Below, one piece after another: positions 39,877-48,672 of a stretch of 64,000 bases of DNA. Each line of letters opens with the position of its first letter. Position 1 is the stretch's first letter. The DNA is from an uncultured Apibacter sp. GTDB taxonomy: Bacteria > Bacteroidota > Bacteroidia > Flavobacteriales > Weeksellaceae. Under the pieces are notes generated by a model. The model saw nothing but the letters and a program-made list of their open reading frames with translations, had not been told where the DNA came from and did not search any database. The position numbers were made by a program, and so were the translations under genes. Location: assembly GCA_945280365.1 (NCBI GenBank), contig CALYQD010000012.1, forward strand, positions 16,812 through 80,811, written 5' to 3'.

Positions 39877-40700
39877 TTATATTAATGAAAGAAGTTTCGC
39901 TTTTCTATCATATTTTATTTTTATTATATCATTGGAATTAAATGGGAGTACTTTTTTTCTCATATCTCCTTTATTCTTAAATATTCTACCCATTTGATAA
40001 GTCTTCTCAATATAATCTGTCGAATTTAAACTTAAATTATCATCTCTATATTTTTGATATGTCAATGCCTTTATTTTTAGACATCTTTCATTATTAAAGA
40101 TTTCGCCTAATAAAGTTTTATCAGATAAGCCGCAAGAATGCCCCATTATATAAACTTCAAAATCATTACTGGAGACAAAATCTATTAATTTTTGATAATT
40201 GTTTGTTCTTAAGTACCAATATGTTTTCATATGTTTTCATATATTTTAAACATTCATCATATTTTTCAATTAATTTAAAATTTGTTTCATCTTCTTCATC
40301 ACCATAACCAAAAACAATAGGATTATCTTTATTTTTCAATTCGCTATGAATATTTATTATTGAGGTATTAGGGATATTTTTTTGAATTTCAGGAAAATAA
40401 TCTTTTATTGTTACAGTATAATTAAAATTTAAAAATAATATACTATCAGGTTTATTATTACTATTATAAAGATTATCAGTGAGTTGATTTACTAAAATAT
40501 GATTAAAAAAATAAAATATTGTTTTTTGAATAAATTACCTTCATTTACATTTCCTTTTGAATTAGGTGTTTTATTCCATTCAATTTTTTCTTAAAAATAT
40601 TTTTTTCATATTCTCCAATTATTTTTGATTTGAATGAAATTTAACTTTAAGGGATTATGATAAAAATCAATAAAACATTAAACCGAACATTATTTTTTGT
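39877..40700 (-). pseudogene. Broken AbiH-family abortive infection gene
   Basis: The last 117 codons form an open frame with the AbiH hallmark VYIMGHSCGLSDKTLLGEIF. Upstream on the same strand, in another frame, come SILFLNFNYTVTIKDYF, INIHSELKNKDNPIVFGYGD and NFKLIEKYDECLKYMKTY, which are also AbiH motifs. The two frames are split by a 10-base tandem duplication (ATGTTTTCAT twice at 40221-40240). A second frame change lies further upstream, near 40500-40540, and the N-terminal GNGFD-type motif was not found. AbiH proteins act in phage defence by abortive infection. This copy should be inactive. Confidence 0.88.
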
Positions 40701-40785
40701 AAAATTCAAATGAGGTGTAAAGCTAATTATTGGTTTATAGACAAAAGTCTAAGTCCTGTTAATTCCATAATCAATATTTTACATT

Positions 40786-42120
40786 CTAATAATCAGTACT
40801 AATAACACTAATGGAGTTAGAGAAATCTTCTGCATCAGCTGCTTCCTGTATTTCTATTGCTTTAATTAATACCTTTCTATCAAAAATAGCACTAATAAAA
40901 GGTTGGGCTATGGCTAATAAACTCCCAGCTCCTTTTTTTGCTTCTTTTAAAGATTTATATTTATTCAACTGAATTTTATCTTGTTCCATCTGAGTCGCTT
41001 TATCATAATTTCTTTGTGTATGCATACCTCTTGCATTTCCACTTCTATTGGTAAATATATCTTTAACATCTGAACCATATTTACCTTCTTTAATATCTGA
41101 TAAAACTTTAGCTGATTCTGAATTACTTAATGTACCAATTCTTTGAGCTTCTGCTACAGAGGCTTCAAAATTAGCAATGGCTTCTTTACTTGCCCCATTG
41201 GCTTTCATGGCTTCTACAATTTGATTTTTATTCTTAACCATATTACTAATATCTTTTGCAGGATTGTTGGCTCCCATTACATAATCTAAAAGACCTTTAT
41301 CTGGAGCTGGTTTCTTTTCTATAGAATTTCGAACTTCATCATACCTTTTACTTTTATATCTTTCTGCATATTTATCTCCTACCCATTGAGCACTGGGGTT
41401 TATTACATTTTCACCTAAATAAATGGCTAATCCTGTACTTAATGCAAACATAATCCCTCCTCCTATGGTTTCAATCCCCATCACACTAAATCCTAAACCA
41501 TATCCAGCTAATCCATTGACTACTACATTAAGTCCAATATCTGCCTTATTATTCCAACCAATAGTACTAGCAGCTTTAGCAGCAGCAGTCTGACTGATAA
41601 AAGGTAGTAATATTCCTCCTTCTCCACATTGGAGAATAGAGCAACTCAATATAGCATTGTATTTGTTTTTGTAAACTTTAGGATGATATAATTTCCATTG
41701 ACTGGCTTCATTTCCTAATGCTCCTATACATTTAGGATTAGTAAATATTTTGTATAAAGCATATCCAACAGCAGCTAAAGCAATTGCGCCTCCTACTATC
41801 CAGCCTAATATAGGAACAGCAGATGCAACAGCAGCAGAACCTAACATTGCTCCTATTGTTGGTGCTATTGCTGCCGCTCCCACGCCTACACCAATACCTG
41901 CACCTGCTCTAAAGGTTCCCACACTCAGCCCCTTACTCCAGCCTGTTTTACAGGTGAAATCTTCATTTAATTTTTTATCAATAATAGTGAGAAAGGCTCT
42001 ATTTTCCTGATAAAATACAGAAACTTTTCTTTTTTCTGAATCAGCAAGTAATTCTCTATAACCATTTCCTGTCTGATTAGTGCAAACTACATAGGTTTTT
42101 TCTGGCAAATAAGAGGACAT
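40786..42120 (-). CDS. PAAR-like (DUF4280-type) probable T6SS effector, module A
   Basis: A 444-residue protein with a Cys-bearing N-terminal region (KTYVVCTN, then NEDFTCKT), a long Gly/Ala hydrophobic segment (about 66-125), a second Cys region (ILSCSILQCGEGGILLPFIS) resembling the end of DUF4280 PAAR-like domains, another hydrophobic stretch, and a polar helical C-terminal part that ends NSISVIST. I infer a spike-tip-associated toxin that may insert in membranes. Known: PAAR-like proteins cap T6SS or related spikes in Bacteroidota. Not known: the toxic activity. It is the last gene of module A, directly after four related small membrane genes. Confidence 0.6.
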   Translation of the reverse strand: MSSYLPEKTYVVCTNQTGNGYRELLADSEKRKVSVFYQENRAFLTIIDKKLNEDFTCKTGWSKGLSVGTFRAGAGIGVGVGAAAIAPTIGAMLGSAAVASAVPILGWIVGGAIALAAVGYALYKIFTNPKCIGALGNEASQWKLYHPKVYKNKYNAILSCSILQCGEGGILLPFISQTAAAKAASTIGWNNKADIGLNVVVNGLAGYGLGFSVMGIETIGGGIMFALSTGLAIYLGENVINPSAQWVGDKYAERYKSKRYDEVRNSIEKKPAPDKGLLDYVMGANNPAKDISNMVKNKNQIVEAMKANGASKEAIANFEASVAEAQRIGTLSNSESAKVLSDIKEGKYGSDVKDIFTNRSGNARGMHTQRNYDKATQMEQDKIQLNKYKSLKEAKKGAGSLLAIAQPFISAIFDRKVLIKAIEIQEAADAEDFSNSISVISTDY

Positions 42121-42121
42121 A

Positions 42122-42670
42122 TTAATCTTTTTTAGTTAAAGTAAATGTTGTAATATATTTATGTTTTTTTGTCTTTTCTGAGAAACCATTATCCAATAAA
42201 TAACGATAAAGAATTGTGTCGAAATAATCGTTTACTATTATAAAATCTTTTTTTTTCGTAAGTAACACCCCAGAAAACATACCTATTTTTAGATTGTTAT
42301 AATGGAATGCTAAACAACCATTCTTTTGTTTAGCATTAAAATTAAATTCAACTTTTTGCAATTGATTTAATTCTATAAGATGGAAAATTTTATTATCTTT
42401 ATAAATTCTAATTATATTATCATTTATTTCTATTAAATATTTATTACCTACTATGTAGTTTGAGGTTATAGTCATTAATAAATAAGTTAAAACTATAGGT
42501 ATTCCTATTACCTTCATATTTGTGAATACATTATAATGTTTTATATCATAAAATATAAATTTATCCATCAATAAATAAATAGTAAAAAATACAGGAACTA
42601 TAAGAATAAAAATTAAAATAACCCCTTTTATTGTCAAAGCCCTAAACTCATATTTATTATTCTGTTCCAT
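42122..42670 (-). CDS. Small membrane protein, probable immunity protein A1
   Basis: A 182-residue protein of the MEQNNK family. Two N-terminal transmembrane helices (about 14-33 and 50-70) are followed by a beta-rich cytoplasmic part that looks like a bacterial PH-like domain (NIIRIYKDNKIFHLIEL, VEFNFNAKQ), ending in TLTKKD. It lies one base before the PAAR-like gene, the usual place of an immunity gene, so I infer that it protects against that protein. Its three relatives upstream may be older immunity genes. Confidence 0.65.
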   Translation of the reverse strand: MEQNNKYEFRALTIKGVILIFILIVPVFFTIYLLMDKFIFYDIKHYNVFTNMKVIGIPIVLTYLLMTITSNYIVGNKYLIEINDNIIRIYKDNKIFHLIELNQLQKVEFNFNAKQKNGCLAFHYNNLKIGMFSGVLLTKKKDFIIVNDYFDTILYRYLLDNGFSEKTKKHKYITTFTLTKKD

Positions 42671-42690
42671 ATTATTGAAATTTATTTATG

Positions 42691-42774
42691 AACTTTTCTT
42701 TTCTAAATCGGTTATTAAATCCCCTGTTTGATTAGTACAAACTACATAAGTTTTTCTGGCAAATAAGAGGACAT
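42691..42774 (-). pseudogene. 5' stub of the PAAR-like gene, stub 1
   Basis: Starts ATGTCCTCTTATTTGCCAGA as the full PAAR-like gene does and follows it for about 80 bases, to the segment that encodes EKRKVS. One A is missing in the run at codons 7-8, giving a stop at codon 11. It lies between small membrane genes A2 and A1. Confidence 0.88.
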
Positions 42775-42775
42775 A

Positions 42776-43354
42776 TTAATCTTTTTTAGTTATGGGAGTA
42801 AATCGTTCCGCAAAATTTTTATTCTTTTTTATTTTAGCGGTATCTTCATTTATGAAAAAATTTGAAAGCATATACTTTCTAAAATAATTAAAATAAAAGT
42901 TCTTTAATTGTATTGTTCCTTTTTTTGATGTAAAAAAAAATCCTGTAAGTAATATGATATTTTTATCATTAATGAAAAAATGAATAAAAGTCAGATTAAA
43001 GAACATAGTTGATGTTCCAAATTCTACCTTGGTTATCTCGGATAAAGGAATGTCAATAAGTTTCTTCTTCTTTTTGAATATAGAAATTTTTTTGCTATTT
43101 AATTCAAAATTTAAAACTGAACTTATAAAAAACTGAGATATAAGGAATGAAGATAATGTAGATAATAAAAATGATAATAAGAATGATAATAAGAATACTT
43201 TCATATTAGTGAAAACTCCACTTTCTCTACTATCAAATAAAAAATTAAATAAGATATAGATAGGTACATATAATATAATCCAAATCGCCAAACATAAATA
43301 AGACTGTTTTTTAGAATAAATAGCTCTAAACTCATATTTATTATTCTGTTCCAT
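42776..43354 (-). CDS. Small membrane protein, probable immunity protein A2
   Basis: A 192-residue member of the same family (MEQNNKYEFRAIYSK). Two N-terminal helices (about 15-36 and 48-72) precede the PH-like part (SKKISIFKKKKKLIDIPLSE), and the C-terminus ends ITKKD. The middle has diverged strongly from A1, which suggests that it recognises a different partner. A 5' stub of the PAAR-like gene follows it one base after the stop. Confidence 0.65.
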   Translation of the reverse strand: MEQNNKYEFRAIYSKKQSYLCLAIWIILYVPIYILFNFLFDSRESGVFTNMKVFLLSFLLSFLLSTLSSFLISQFFISSVLNFELNSKKISIFKKKKKLIDIPLSEITKVEFGTSTMFFNLTFIHFFINDKNIILLTGFFFTSKKGTIQLKNFYFNYFRKYMLSNFFINEDTAKIKKNKNFAERFTPITKKD

Positions 43355-43369
43355 ATTATTGAAATTTAT

Positions 43370-43459
43370 TTATGAACTTTTATTTTCTAAATCGGTTATT
43401 AAATCCCCTGTTTGATTAGTATAAACTACATACGTTTTTTCTGGCAAATAAGAGGACAT
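43370..43459 (-). pseudogene. 5' stub of the PAAR-like gene, stub 2
   Basis: Retains the ATG and an open frame of 29 codons (MSSYLPEKTYVVYTNQTGD, then LITDLENKSS and stop). It diverges from the full gene after about codon 18 and ends near the same position as stub 1. The next small membrane gene begins 15 bases later. It could be translated into a short peptide. Confidence 0.88.
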
Positions 43460-43460
43460 A

Positions 43461-44009
43461 TTAATCTTTTTTAGTTAGGATATGAGTAATGGATTGTTTA
43501 TTCTGTTTGATGTTATCTTGAAAATTTAAACTAATCAAATACTTATGAAAAATAGTGTCTATGTAACGTTCAAAAATTATGGATTCACTTCTTTTTGTAA
43601 AAAATAATCCATTAATTATTACAACTTTTTCATTGTTAAAATTTAATTGTAGTGTCATTGCATTTTTCTTATTTGGTATTTTATATTCCACCTTACTTAC
43701 GTGGTCGATAGGTATAGAATATTTTAATTTTCTATTTATGTATATCAAAATATTATTGTCTATTTGAATATAATATTTACTACTGATGATATAATGAGAT
43801 ATAAAGAATAATAATATGAAAGAAATAATCATAGGAATACCTAAAGTTTTTAAATTGGTAAATACATTTGCTGTTTTTATGTTGTAGAAAATATATTTAT
43901 CCATCATAATATAAATAAGCATGAAAATAATTACCCAAACTATCATAATTATAATGATTTGGACAATATTTACAGCTTTAAACTCATATTTTTTATTATT
44001 TTGTTCCAT
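43461..44009 (-). CDS. Small membrane protein, probable immunity protein A3
   Basis: A 182-residue paralogue with the MEQNNKKYEFKAVN start, two hydrophobic helices (about 14-33 and 50-71), the PH-like part (NNILIYINRKLKYSIPIDHV) and the HILTKKD end. It is the copy closest to A4 in its first 20 residues. It is followed by stub 2 and preceded by stub 3. Confidence 0.65.
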   Translation of the reverse strand: MEQNNKKYEFKAVNIVQIIIIMIVWVIIFMLIYIMMDKYIFYNIKTANVFTNLKTLGIPMIISFILLFFISHYIISSKYYIQIDNNILIYINRKLKYSIPIDHVSKVEYKIPNKKNAMTLQLNFNNEKVVIINGLFFTKRSESIIFERYIDTIFHKYLISLNFQDNIKQNKQSITHILTKKD

Positions 44010-44010
44010 A

Positions 44011-44163
44011 CTATCTGAAATTAATAATAGTTAGAAAGGCTCTATTTTCTTGATAAAATAAAGATACTTTTCTTATTTTTGAATCCGTTACTAATTCCCT
44101 GTAATCATTTCCTGTTTGATTGGTATAAACTACATAAGTATTTTCTGGTAAATAAGATGACAT
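44011..44163 (-). pseudogene. 5' stub of the PAAR-like gene, stub 3
   Basis: The longest stub: 50 codons are open and match the full PAAR-like gene to the LTII segment. It starts MSSYLPENTYVVYTNQTGND and includes KVSLFYQENRAFLTII. It ends in a TAG, one base before the ATG of A3. The breakpoint is therefore about 15 codons later than in the other stubs. Confidence 0.9.
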
Positions 44164-44164
44164 A

Positions 44165-44713
44165 CTAAACTTTTTTAGTTAGAATATATGCAACGTTTTT
44201 ATTTTTTGTTTTTATTTCTTCTGTAAAACCTTTATTTAATAGAAAATCGTGCAATATTTCTTCAAAGTAATTTGCAAATTTTTTAGATTCTTTGCGTTCT
44301 GTATAAAATACTCCTGATATGATTCGTATCTTATTAATGTCTAAATAAATTAAAAGACATATGCTATTTCTTTTTTCTGGAATACTATAAATAATTTTGT
44401 TTATATTGTTTATATTTAGATTATACTTTCGCTTATTGTTTGCATATATTAACATATTATCCCCCTCTAATTGTATATGGTACTTATCGCTTATAATGTA
44501 GTATGATATAGCAAATGATAATATAAATGAGAGCAAAAAAGGAATACCAATGATCTTTAAATTGATTATTACATTGACTATTTTATCATCCCGATATAGA
44601 TATTGCATGAATATAAAAAATGATAAAAATAATATTACCCATACTATTCCAATTATGATTTCCTGTTTTAGATTTACAGCTTTAAACTCATATTTTTTAT
44701 TATCTTGTTCCAT
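44165..44713 (-). CDS. Small membrane protein, probable immunity protein A4
   Basis: A 182-residue paralogue starting MEQDNKKYEFKAVN. It has the two helices (about 15-36 and 50-70), a PH-like part (DNMLIYANNKRKYNLNINNI) and the end ILTKKV. It is the first of the four relatives in transcription order and lies four bases after the unrelated two-helix protein gene. Confidence 0.65.
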   Translation of the reverse strand: MEQDNKKYEFKAVNLKQEIIIGIVWVILFLSFFIFMQYLYRDDKIVNVIINLKIIGIPFLLSFILSFAISYYIISDKYHIQLEGDNMLIYANNKRKYNLNINNINKIIYSIPEKRNSICLLIYLDINKIRIISGVFYTERKESKKFANYFEEILHDFLLNKGFTEEIKTKNKNVAYILTKKV

Positions 44714-44717
44714 ACGA

Positions 44718-45035
44718 TTATAAATTCTTTTTTCTTATATTAATTCCATCAAAAAAAGCCACTTTTAAATACCAAATAAAATATAATGTTAATAATACGC
44801 CTAATATGGTCATTAGGATTATCCCTATAATATATTGAGTATTATACATTGATTGACCTGTAATTTCAGCATATCTGTTAGATAATCTTGTATAACTATC
44901 CCGATTAAAGAATTTGAGGTTTATTATATGTATCAAATCTGAACAGCCAACAATTAATAATATAATACCTGCTAAACCAAGAAGAACAGCTATAATTGTT
45001 GTTTTTAGTAATTCTATTTTAACTTTATTCTTCAC
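44718..45035 (-). CDS. Two-helix membrane protein of module A
   Basis: A 105-residue protein with two hydrophobic segments (about 11-31 and 68-92) and a polar loop (SYTRLSNRYAEITGQSMYN). It is not related to the MEQNNK family and was not recognised. It lies between the LysM gene and the immunity array, with short gaps, so it is part of the same transcription unit. No counterpart is present in module B. Confidence 0.55.
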   Translation of the reverse strand: MKNKVKIELLKTTIIAVLLGLAGIILLIVGCSDLIHIINLKFFNRDSYTRLSNRYAEITGQSMYNTQYIIGIILMTILGVLLTLYFIWYLKVAFFDGINIRKKNL

Positions 45036-45051
45036 ACTATTGCTCTTGTTT

Positions 45052-46122
45052 TTAGGGAGTATAATTAAGCAATCGGGTTAAACTAAACTCACAAGTATTC
45101 TCTATATTGTCTGCTACTTCTTCTTTCAGGCTTACAGAACCTTTCTCCAGTAACTTAGTTTCTGTATCAAACTCTATAATACAGCTAAAAAATAATTTAT
45201 ATTCTGTAAAAGAGTATTTAATCGCAGGTTTTAGCATTTCATTATATTTTGCTGTTAATTCCTGTATCAGTTTATCTGATAATTTAACCTCTGCTATTTT
45301 TTTTATCGTAAGCATATTTTTGTTTTCACGTACTTTATCATATCTAAACTCTAAAGGAATTACTAAAGGAGGTAATAAAGTAGAGGCATAAAAAAATTCT
45401 TCTTTTTCTAATTCTTCTATTGGTTTATATAAATATTGGTCAAAGCAAAGGAAATTAAATAGGGTTCTTTGATATTCCTGAATATTGGGATTGTTGAATT
45501 GTTTATCTCCTGCCTGTTCTATATTTTTGATTGTTTCTTTGTCTTTTAAAGAAGCGATAAAAGGAAGTTTAGAAAAATCTTTTTCTTTAAATTCATTCCA
45601 TTGTTTTAAAATAGCATTGCGATTTAACAACTTTTCTATTTTTCCATTTTCTGATAATTGAAAATAAGCCTTATTTTTTATAAATTCTGTAGATTTTACT
45701 AATTCAAAGGAATCAGCCAGAGCTGGCGGTATCACTTCATATAAAAATTCTTCTAATTCTGTTCTGGCATATTTTTCTTCTAAATTCTGTTCTAACAGGT
45801 ATTGAGTTTTTTGATTAACATAAGAAGTAAGGGTATTATTAACTTTGGTACTGTTAATCTGTTCACATCTATATCTGGCTTTGGAATTAAATATAAAGTT
45901 ATTTAAAGGAGCATCAGAATAGAATTGTGTTTGTATTACTTTCTTTTCAGGTATAGGAATTTTAATCTGTTGCCCATGTCCCACTACAGTACTACTAAAG
46001 GGTAATTTAATAAACTTAGCTTGAGGATTTAGAGCTTTTATCTCTTCTGGCGTTGTATCATATTTCTTTGCGATAGAAGATAATTTTTCTTCTCCGTATA
46101 CATTGTGTATTTTGAATTCCAT
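45052..46122 (-). CDS. LysM-domain protein, module A
   Basis: A 356-residue protein that begins with a LysM motif (HNVYGEEKLSSIAKKYDTT and PEEIKALNPQA, residues 5-38) and has no signal peptide. The following 300 residues are helical and polar and differ from the module B copy apart from loose similarity (YRCEQ/YRCNQ near residue 80, and YSFTEYKLFFSCIIE/FSYTEFDYIYRITYV). Cytoplasmic LysM proteins of this type occur with contractile injection or T6SS spike genes, where LysM can join proteins to the spike. The role as chaperone or adaptor of the PAAR-like protein is inferred from gene order. Confidence 0.65.
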   Translation of the reverse strand: MEFKIHNVYGEEKLSSIAKKYDTTPEEIKALNPQAKFIKLPFSSTVVGHGQQIKIPIPEKKVIQTQFYSDAPLNNFIFNSKARYRCEQINSTKVNNTLTSYVNQKTQYLLEQNLEEKYARTELEEFLYEVIPPALADSFELVKSTEFIKNKAYFQLSENGKIEKLLNRNAILKQWNEFKEKDFSKLPFIASLKDKETIKNIEQAGDKQFNNPNIQEYQRTLFNFLCFDQYLYKPIEELEKEEFFYASTLLPPLVIPLEFRYDKVRENKNMLTIKKIAEVKLSDKLIQELTAKYNEMLKPAIKYSFTEYKLFFSCIIEFDTETKLLEKGSVSLKEEVADNIENTCEFSLTRLLNYTP

Positions 46123-46652
46123 AGTATTTTTAAGATGCGCTAAGTTAAATTATAAATATAAACAAAAACAAATTATTATTTATTTTTTATTAAAATAAAT
46201 TCTTATGTATTGAGTATTTGGTTTAAATTTTTATTTACTTACGTTAATATTGCTCTATAGTTGTAACCATTGATAAAGCTAACGAACTTATAGATCATAC
46301 CAATTATTTCTTCTATAAATTTTAGTGATTTATATTATTATTTTATTCTTTATTATCATAAATTCTTTCAAGAATTGTATCAGAGATAATATTCACACAA
46401 TCATTTCCATACTATGTCACTTCTTCTTTTGAATTATAAACAACTTAACCAGTAGATGCATATTCTTTTCTATCACAAATACTGCTTTCTTTAAATGGTT
46501 TTTACTTTTAAGTCTATCAACTATAGAATTATTATTGTATGTAAGTTAAAATAGATGTTTGTATTGATAAATGATATTGGTAAATAAGAACAAGTAAAAA
46601 TAAAACGATCTAAGGAGTTTTTTTTGATTAAATAAGATGTATTAGAAATTTA
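45955..46652. repeat. Direct repeat of about 698 bases, copy A
   Basis: Contains the first 56 codons of the LysM gene and the region upstream of it. It recurs 4647 bases to the right (50602-51299) with few differences. No gene is intact in the upstream part, but a decayed frame is readable on the minus strand (EYASTG, stop, VVYNSKEEVT, stop, then NDCVNIISDTILERIYDNKE). Both copies share the two stops, so decay came before duplication. Confidence 0.88.
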
Positions 46653-46776
46653 CACTTAAATTCTTTTTAAACGTTCAGAAATAGAACAAGCAATGATTAA
46701 ATTGAATTAATACTTAATCTAACAATTACAGATAAATTTATGCTATCAGATTAAGTGTTGACTAATCCATATAACT
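46653..46776. other. Short gap between modules A and B
   Basis: An AT-rich stretch outside the direct repeat, immediately after the module B PAAR-like gene. No terminator with a clear T run was recognised. Confidence 0.3.
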
Positions 46777-48042
46777 TTACATACTCGTTCTAACACTTAT
46801 ACTGTCTGTCGCATCTTGTCTAGCTGTATCAGCTAATTTCCTTCTTGCATTTTCAGAAAAATAACCACTTACCAATGGAACAAAGAAAAGAGCAATAGAA
46901 GCACCTTTATTAAGCAAAGAATTAGGATTATTCAATGACCATTTATTATTATTGATATTATCATCCAAATGAGAGATAGCATTATTCCTCATCGTTGGTG
47001 TAACCCTGTTTTGATTATAAGTACTATTTCTTTTGGCTGCATTATAGACACTTTCATACTTAGGGTTGTTTTGCACCTCTTTCCATATATTTTGAGCTAA
47101 TTCACTGGTATTTAATTGTTGTCTGTTCATCGTGGCTAATTTTTCAAATTGAGCTTGTAAAGTTGCATCTTGTATAATTAGCTGTCCTGTTCTGTACAAT
47201 TGTACTACTCCTGCTAAATCTTTTATATTTGGTGGAGCTCCTGATAAAACAGTACTTTCTGTTGCATCATAGGTTTCTTTACCAATAACTTTAATATCTG
47301 AATAATTCTTTTTTTCTGCCTCATTCATTCTTTGATAAATCTCATTATCTGAATATTTCTCATTTCTTCTCATTACATAACTTTGATAGTTAGTCATGGC
47401 ATATGTAGCCCCCATACCACCAACAGTAAAAAATATCTGTTTAAAGAAAAAAGCATTACGAAAACTAAGTAAAGCATTGGAAAAACCACCTCCCTTACCA
47501 AGAAAAAAGCCAGAAGCAATAGCACCAGCAGTAATTACCCCTGTTTCTATCCTATTTTGCCATGCTACTGATTCAGCAGCGTATTTAGCCACATCATAGC
47601 TAATTATAGGTTGTAGTATTCCCCCATTCTCACACATAAGCATAGAGCAGTTAGTAATAGCATTATGTCCATTAAATTTTACTCCTTCTTTATAATTAAT
47701 CCATTTTCCTGCCTGTAATTTAGAAGTACAGCTATGGGTAACTATTGATATAGTTGCTCCTGCCACAAGAATACCAACGCATAAAGCCCCTGTAACAATC
47801 CAACCTAATGGATTTGACACTAAAAGAACACCTACAAGTAACCCAGTTACCATACCTGATAAATTCATAGGTTTCTTACAAAAAAATTTTTCATCTATAT
47901 TTCTATCTTCTATAGTTAACAGGGCTTTCTTTTTATAAAAAACAGAAACTTTTGCACGAGTAGCAATAAACCTTTTGGGGTCTGAATTTTGCTGATAGGT
48001 ACAAACTGCATAGGTATCTTTGGGTATATAAACTTTACTCAT
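46777..48042 (-). CDS. PAAR-like (DUF4280-type) probable T6SS effector, module B
   Basis: A 421-residue relative of the module A protein. It has the same plan: Cys-bearing start (DTYAVCTY, DEKFFCKK), hydrophobic segment (about 59-105), second Cys region (ITNCSMLMCENGGILQPIIS), another hydrophobic part, then a polar helical region and a C-terminal hydrophobic segment before the end DSISVRTSM. The two proteins share plan and both termini but differ widely between. It follows small membrane gene B1 by four bases. Confidence 0.6.
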   Translation of the reverse strand: MSKVYIPKDTYAVCTYQQNSDPKRFIATRAKVSVFYKKKALLTIEDRNIDEKFFCKKPMNLSGMVTGLLVGVLLVSNPLGWIVTGALCVGILVAGATISIVTHSCTSKLQAGKWINYKEGVKFNGHNAITNCSMLMCENGGILQPIISYDVAKYAAESVAWQNRIETGVITAGAIASGFFLGKGGGFSNALLSFRNAFFFKQIFFTVGGMGATYAMTNYQSYVMRRNEKYSDNEIYQRMNEAEKKNYSDIKVIGKETYDATESTVLSGAPPNIKDLAGVVQLYRTGQLIIQDATLQAQFEKLATMNRQQLNTSELAQNIWKEVQNNPKYESVYNAAKRNSTYNQNRVTPTMRNNAISHLDDNINNNKWSLNNPNSLLNKGASIALFFVPLVSGYFSENARRKLADTARQDATDSISVRTSM

Positions 48043-48046
48043 TTTA

Positions 48047-48553
48047 TCAAATAATTAAAAGCACAATAGTTAAAAAAAACATCACTATACAAATAAGAAC
48101 AACACTAAATAATCTAATATAAATATCAACAGCTCTCCTTTTCTCTATAATATTATTAGAATTAAAATATTCCATTAATAATTTTTTGTTTTCTAAATCG
48201 GTAAAGTATATATACATTTTATTTTCTTTAGTTTTTACTCTTAATCCTAATAATTTATTGGTTACTTTACTTAGGTAATAATTTTCAATATTTGAGAAAA
48301 AAATATTTTTATTATTCATTATTACTTTATTTTCTTCCAATATTATATTTATTTCTTTTTCTTTCACCAATTCTATAACCTTCCAATAAATAAAACCCAT
48401 CATAAAAAAGGTCACAACAAATAATAAACTTGCACTTAAAATACTAGCAATATAAATGGCTAAAAATAAAAAAGGTGTAGCATAGAGTATGTATTTTTGT
48501 ATTATTTTAAAACTATAGGCTTTTATTTCTGTGTTGCTATTTTCTTTGTTCAT
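48047..48553 (-). CDS. Small membrane protein, probable immunity protein B1
   Basis: A 168-residue protein starting MNKENSNTEIKAYSFKIIQK. It has two N-terminal helices (about 18-55), a short PH-like beta part (EKEINIILEENKVIMNNKN, YLSKVTNKLLGLRVKTKE) and one C-terminal helix (about 148-168). It belongs to a different branch from the module A family but has the same size and placement, directly before the PAAR-like gene. An immunity role is inferred. Confidence 0.62.
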   Translation of the reverse strand: MNKENSNTEIKAYSFKIIQKYILYATPFLFLAIYIASILSASLLFVVTFFMMGFIYWKVIELVKEKEINIILEENKVIMNNKNIFFSNIENYYLSKVTNKLLGLRVKTKENKMYIYFTDLENKKLLMEYFNSNNIIEKRRAVDIYIRLFSVVLICIVMFFLTIVLLII

Positions 48554-48558
48554 ATTAG

Positions 48559-48672
48559 TTATTTTTGTTTACGGAAACTTTTGCACGAGTAGCAATAAAT
48601 CTTTTTGGGGTCTGAATTTTGCTGATAGGTACAAACTGCATAGGTATCTTTGGGTATATAAACTTTACTCAT
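48559..48672 (-). pseudogene. 5' stub of the module B PAAR-like gene
   Basis: Starts MSKVYIPKDTYAVCTYQQNS as the full module B gene does, nearly identical at DNA level for about 105 bases. One extra A in the AAAAAG run changes the frame (DPKKIYCYSC instead of DPKRFIATR), so the open frame ends at 37 codons, six bases before the ATG of B1. Its ATG overlaps the stop of gene B2 (ATGA). The homology ends in the segment encoding KVSV, as in stubs 1 and 2 of module A. Confidence 0.92.

Noticed and set aside
46123..46640. Considered a T6SS Hcp (TssD) remnant upstream of the LysM gene
   Set aside because: The readable fragments do not match Hcp, so only an unassigned decayed frame is reported.
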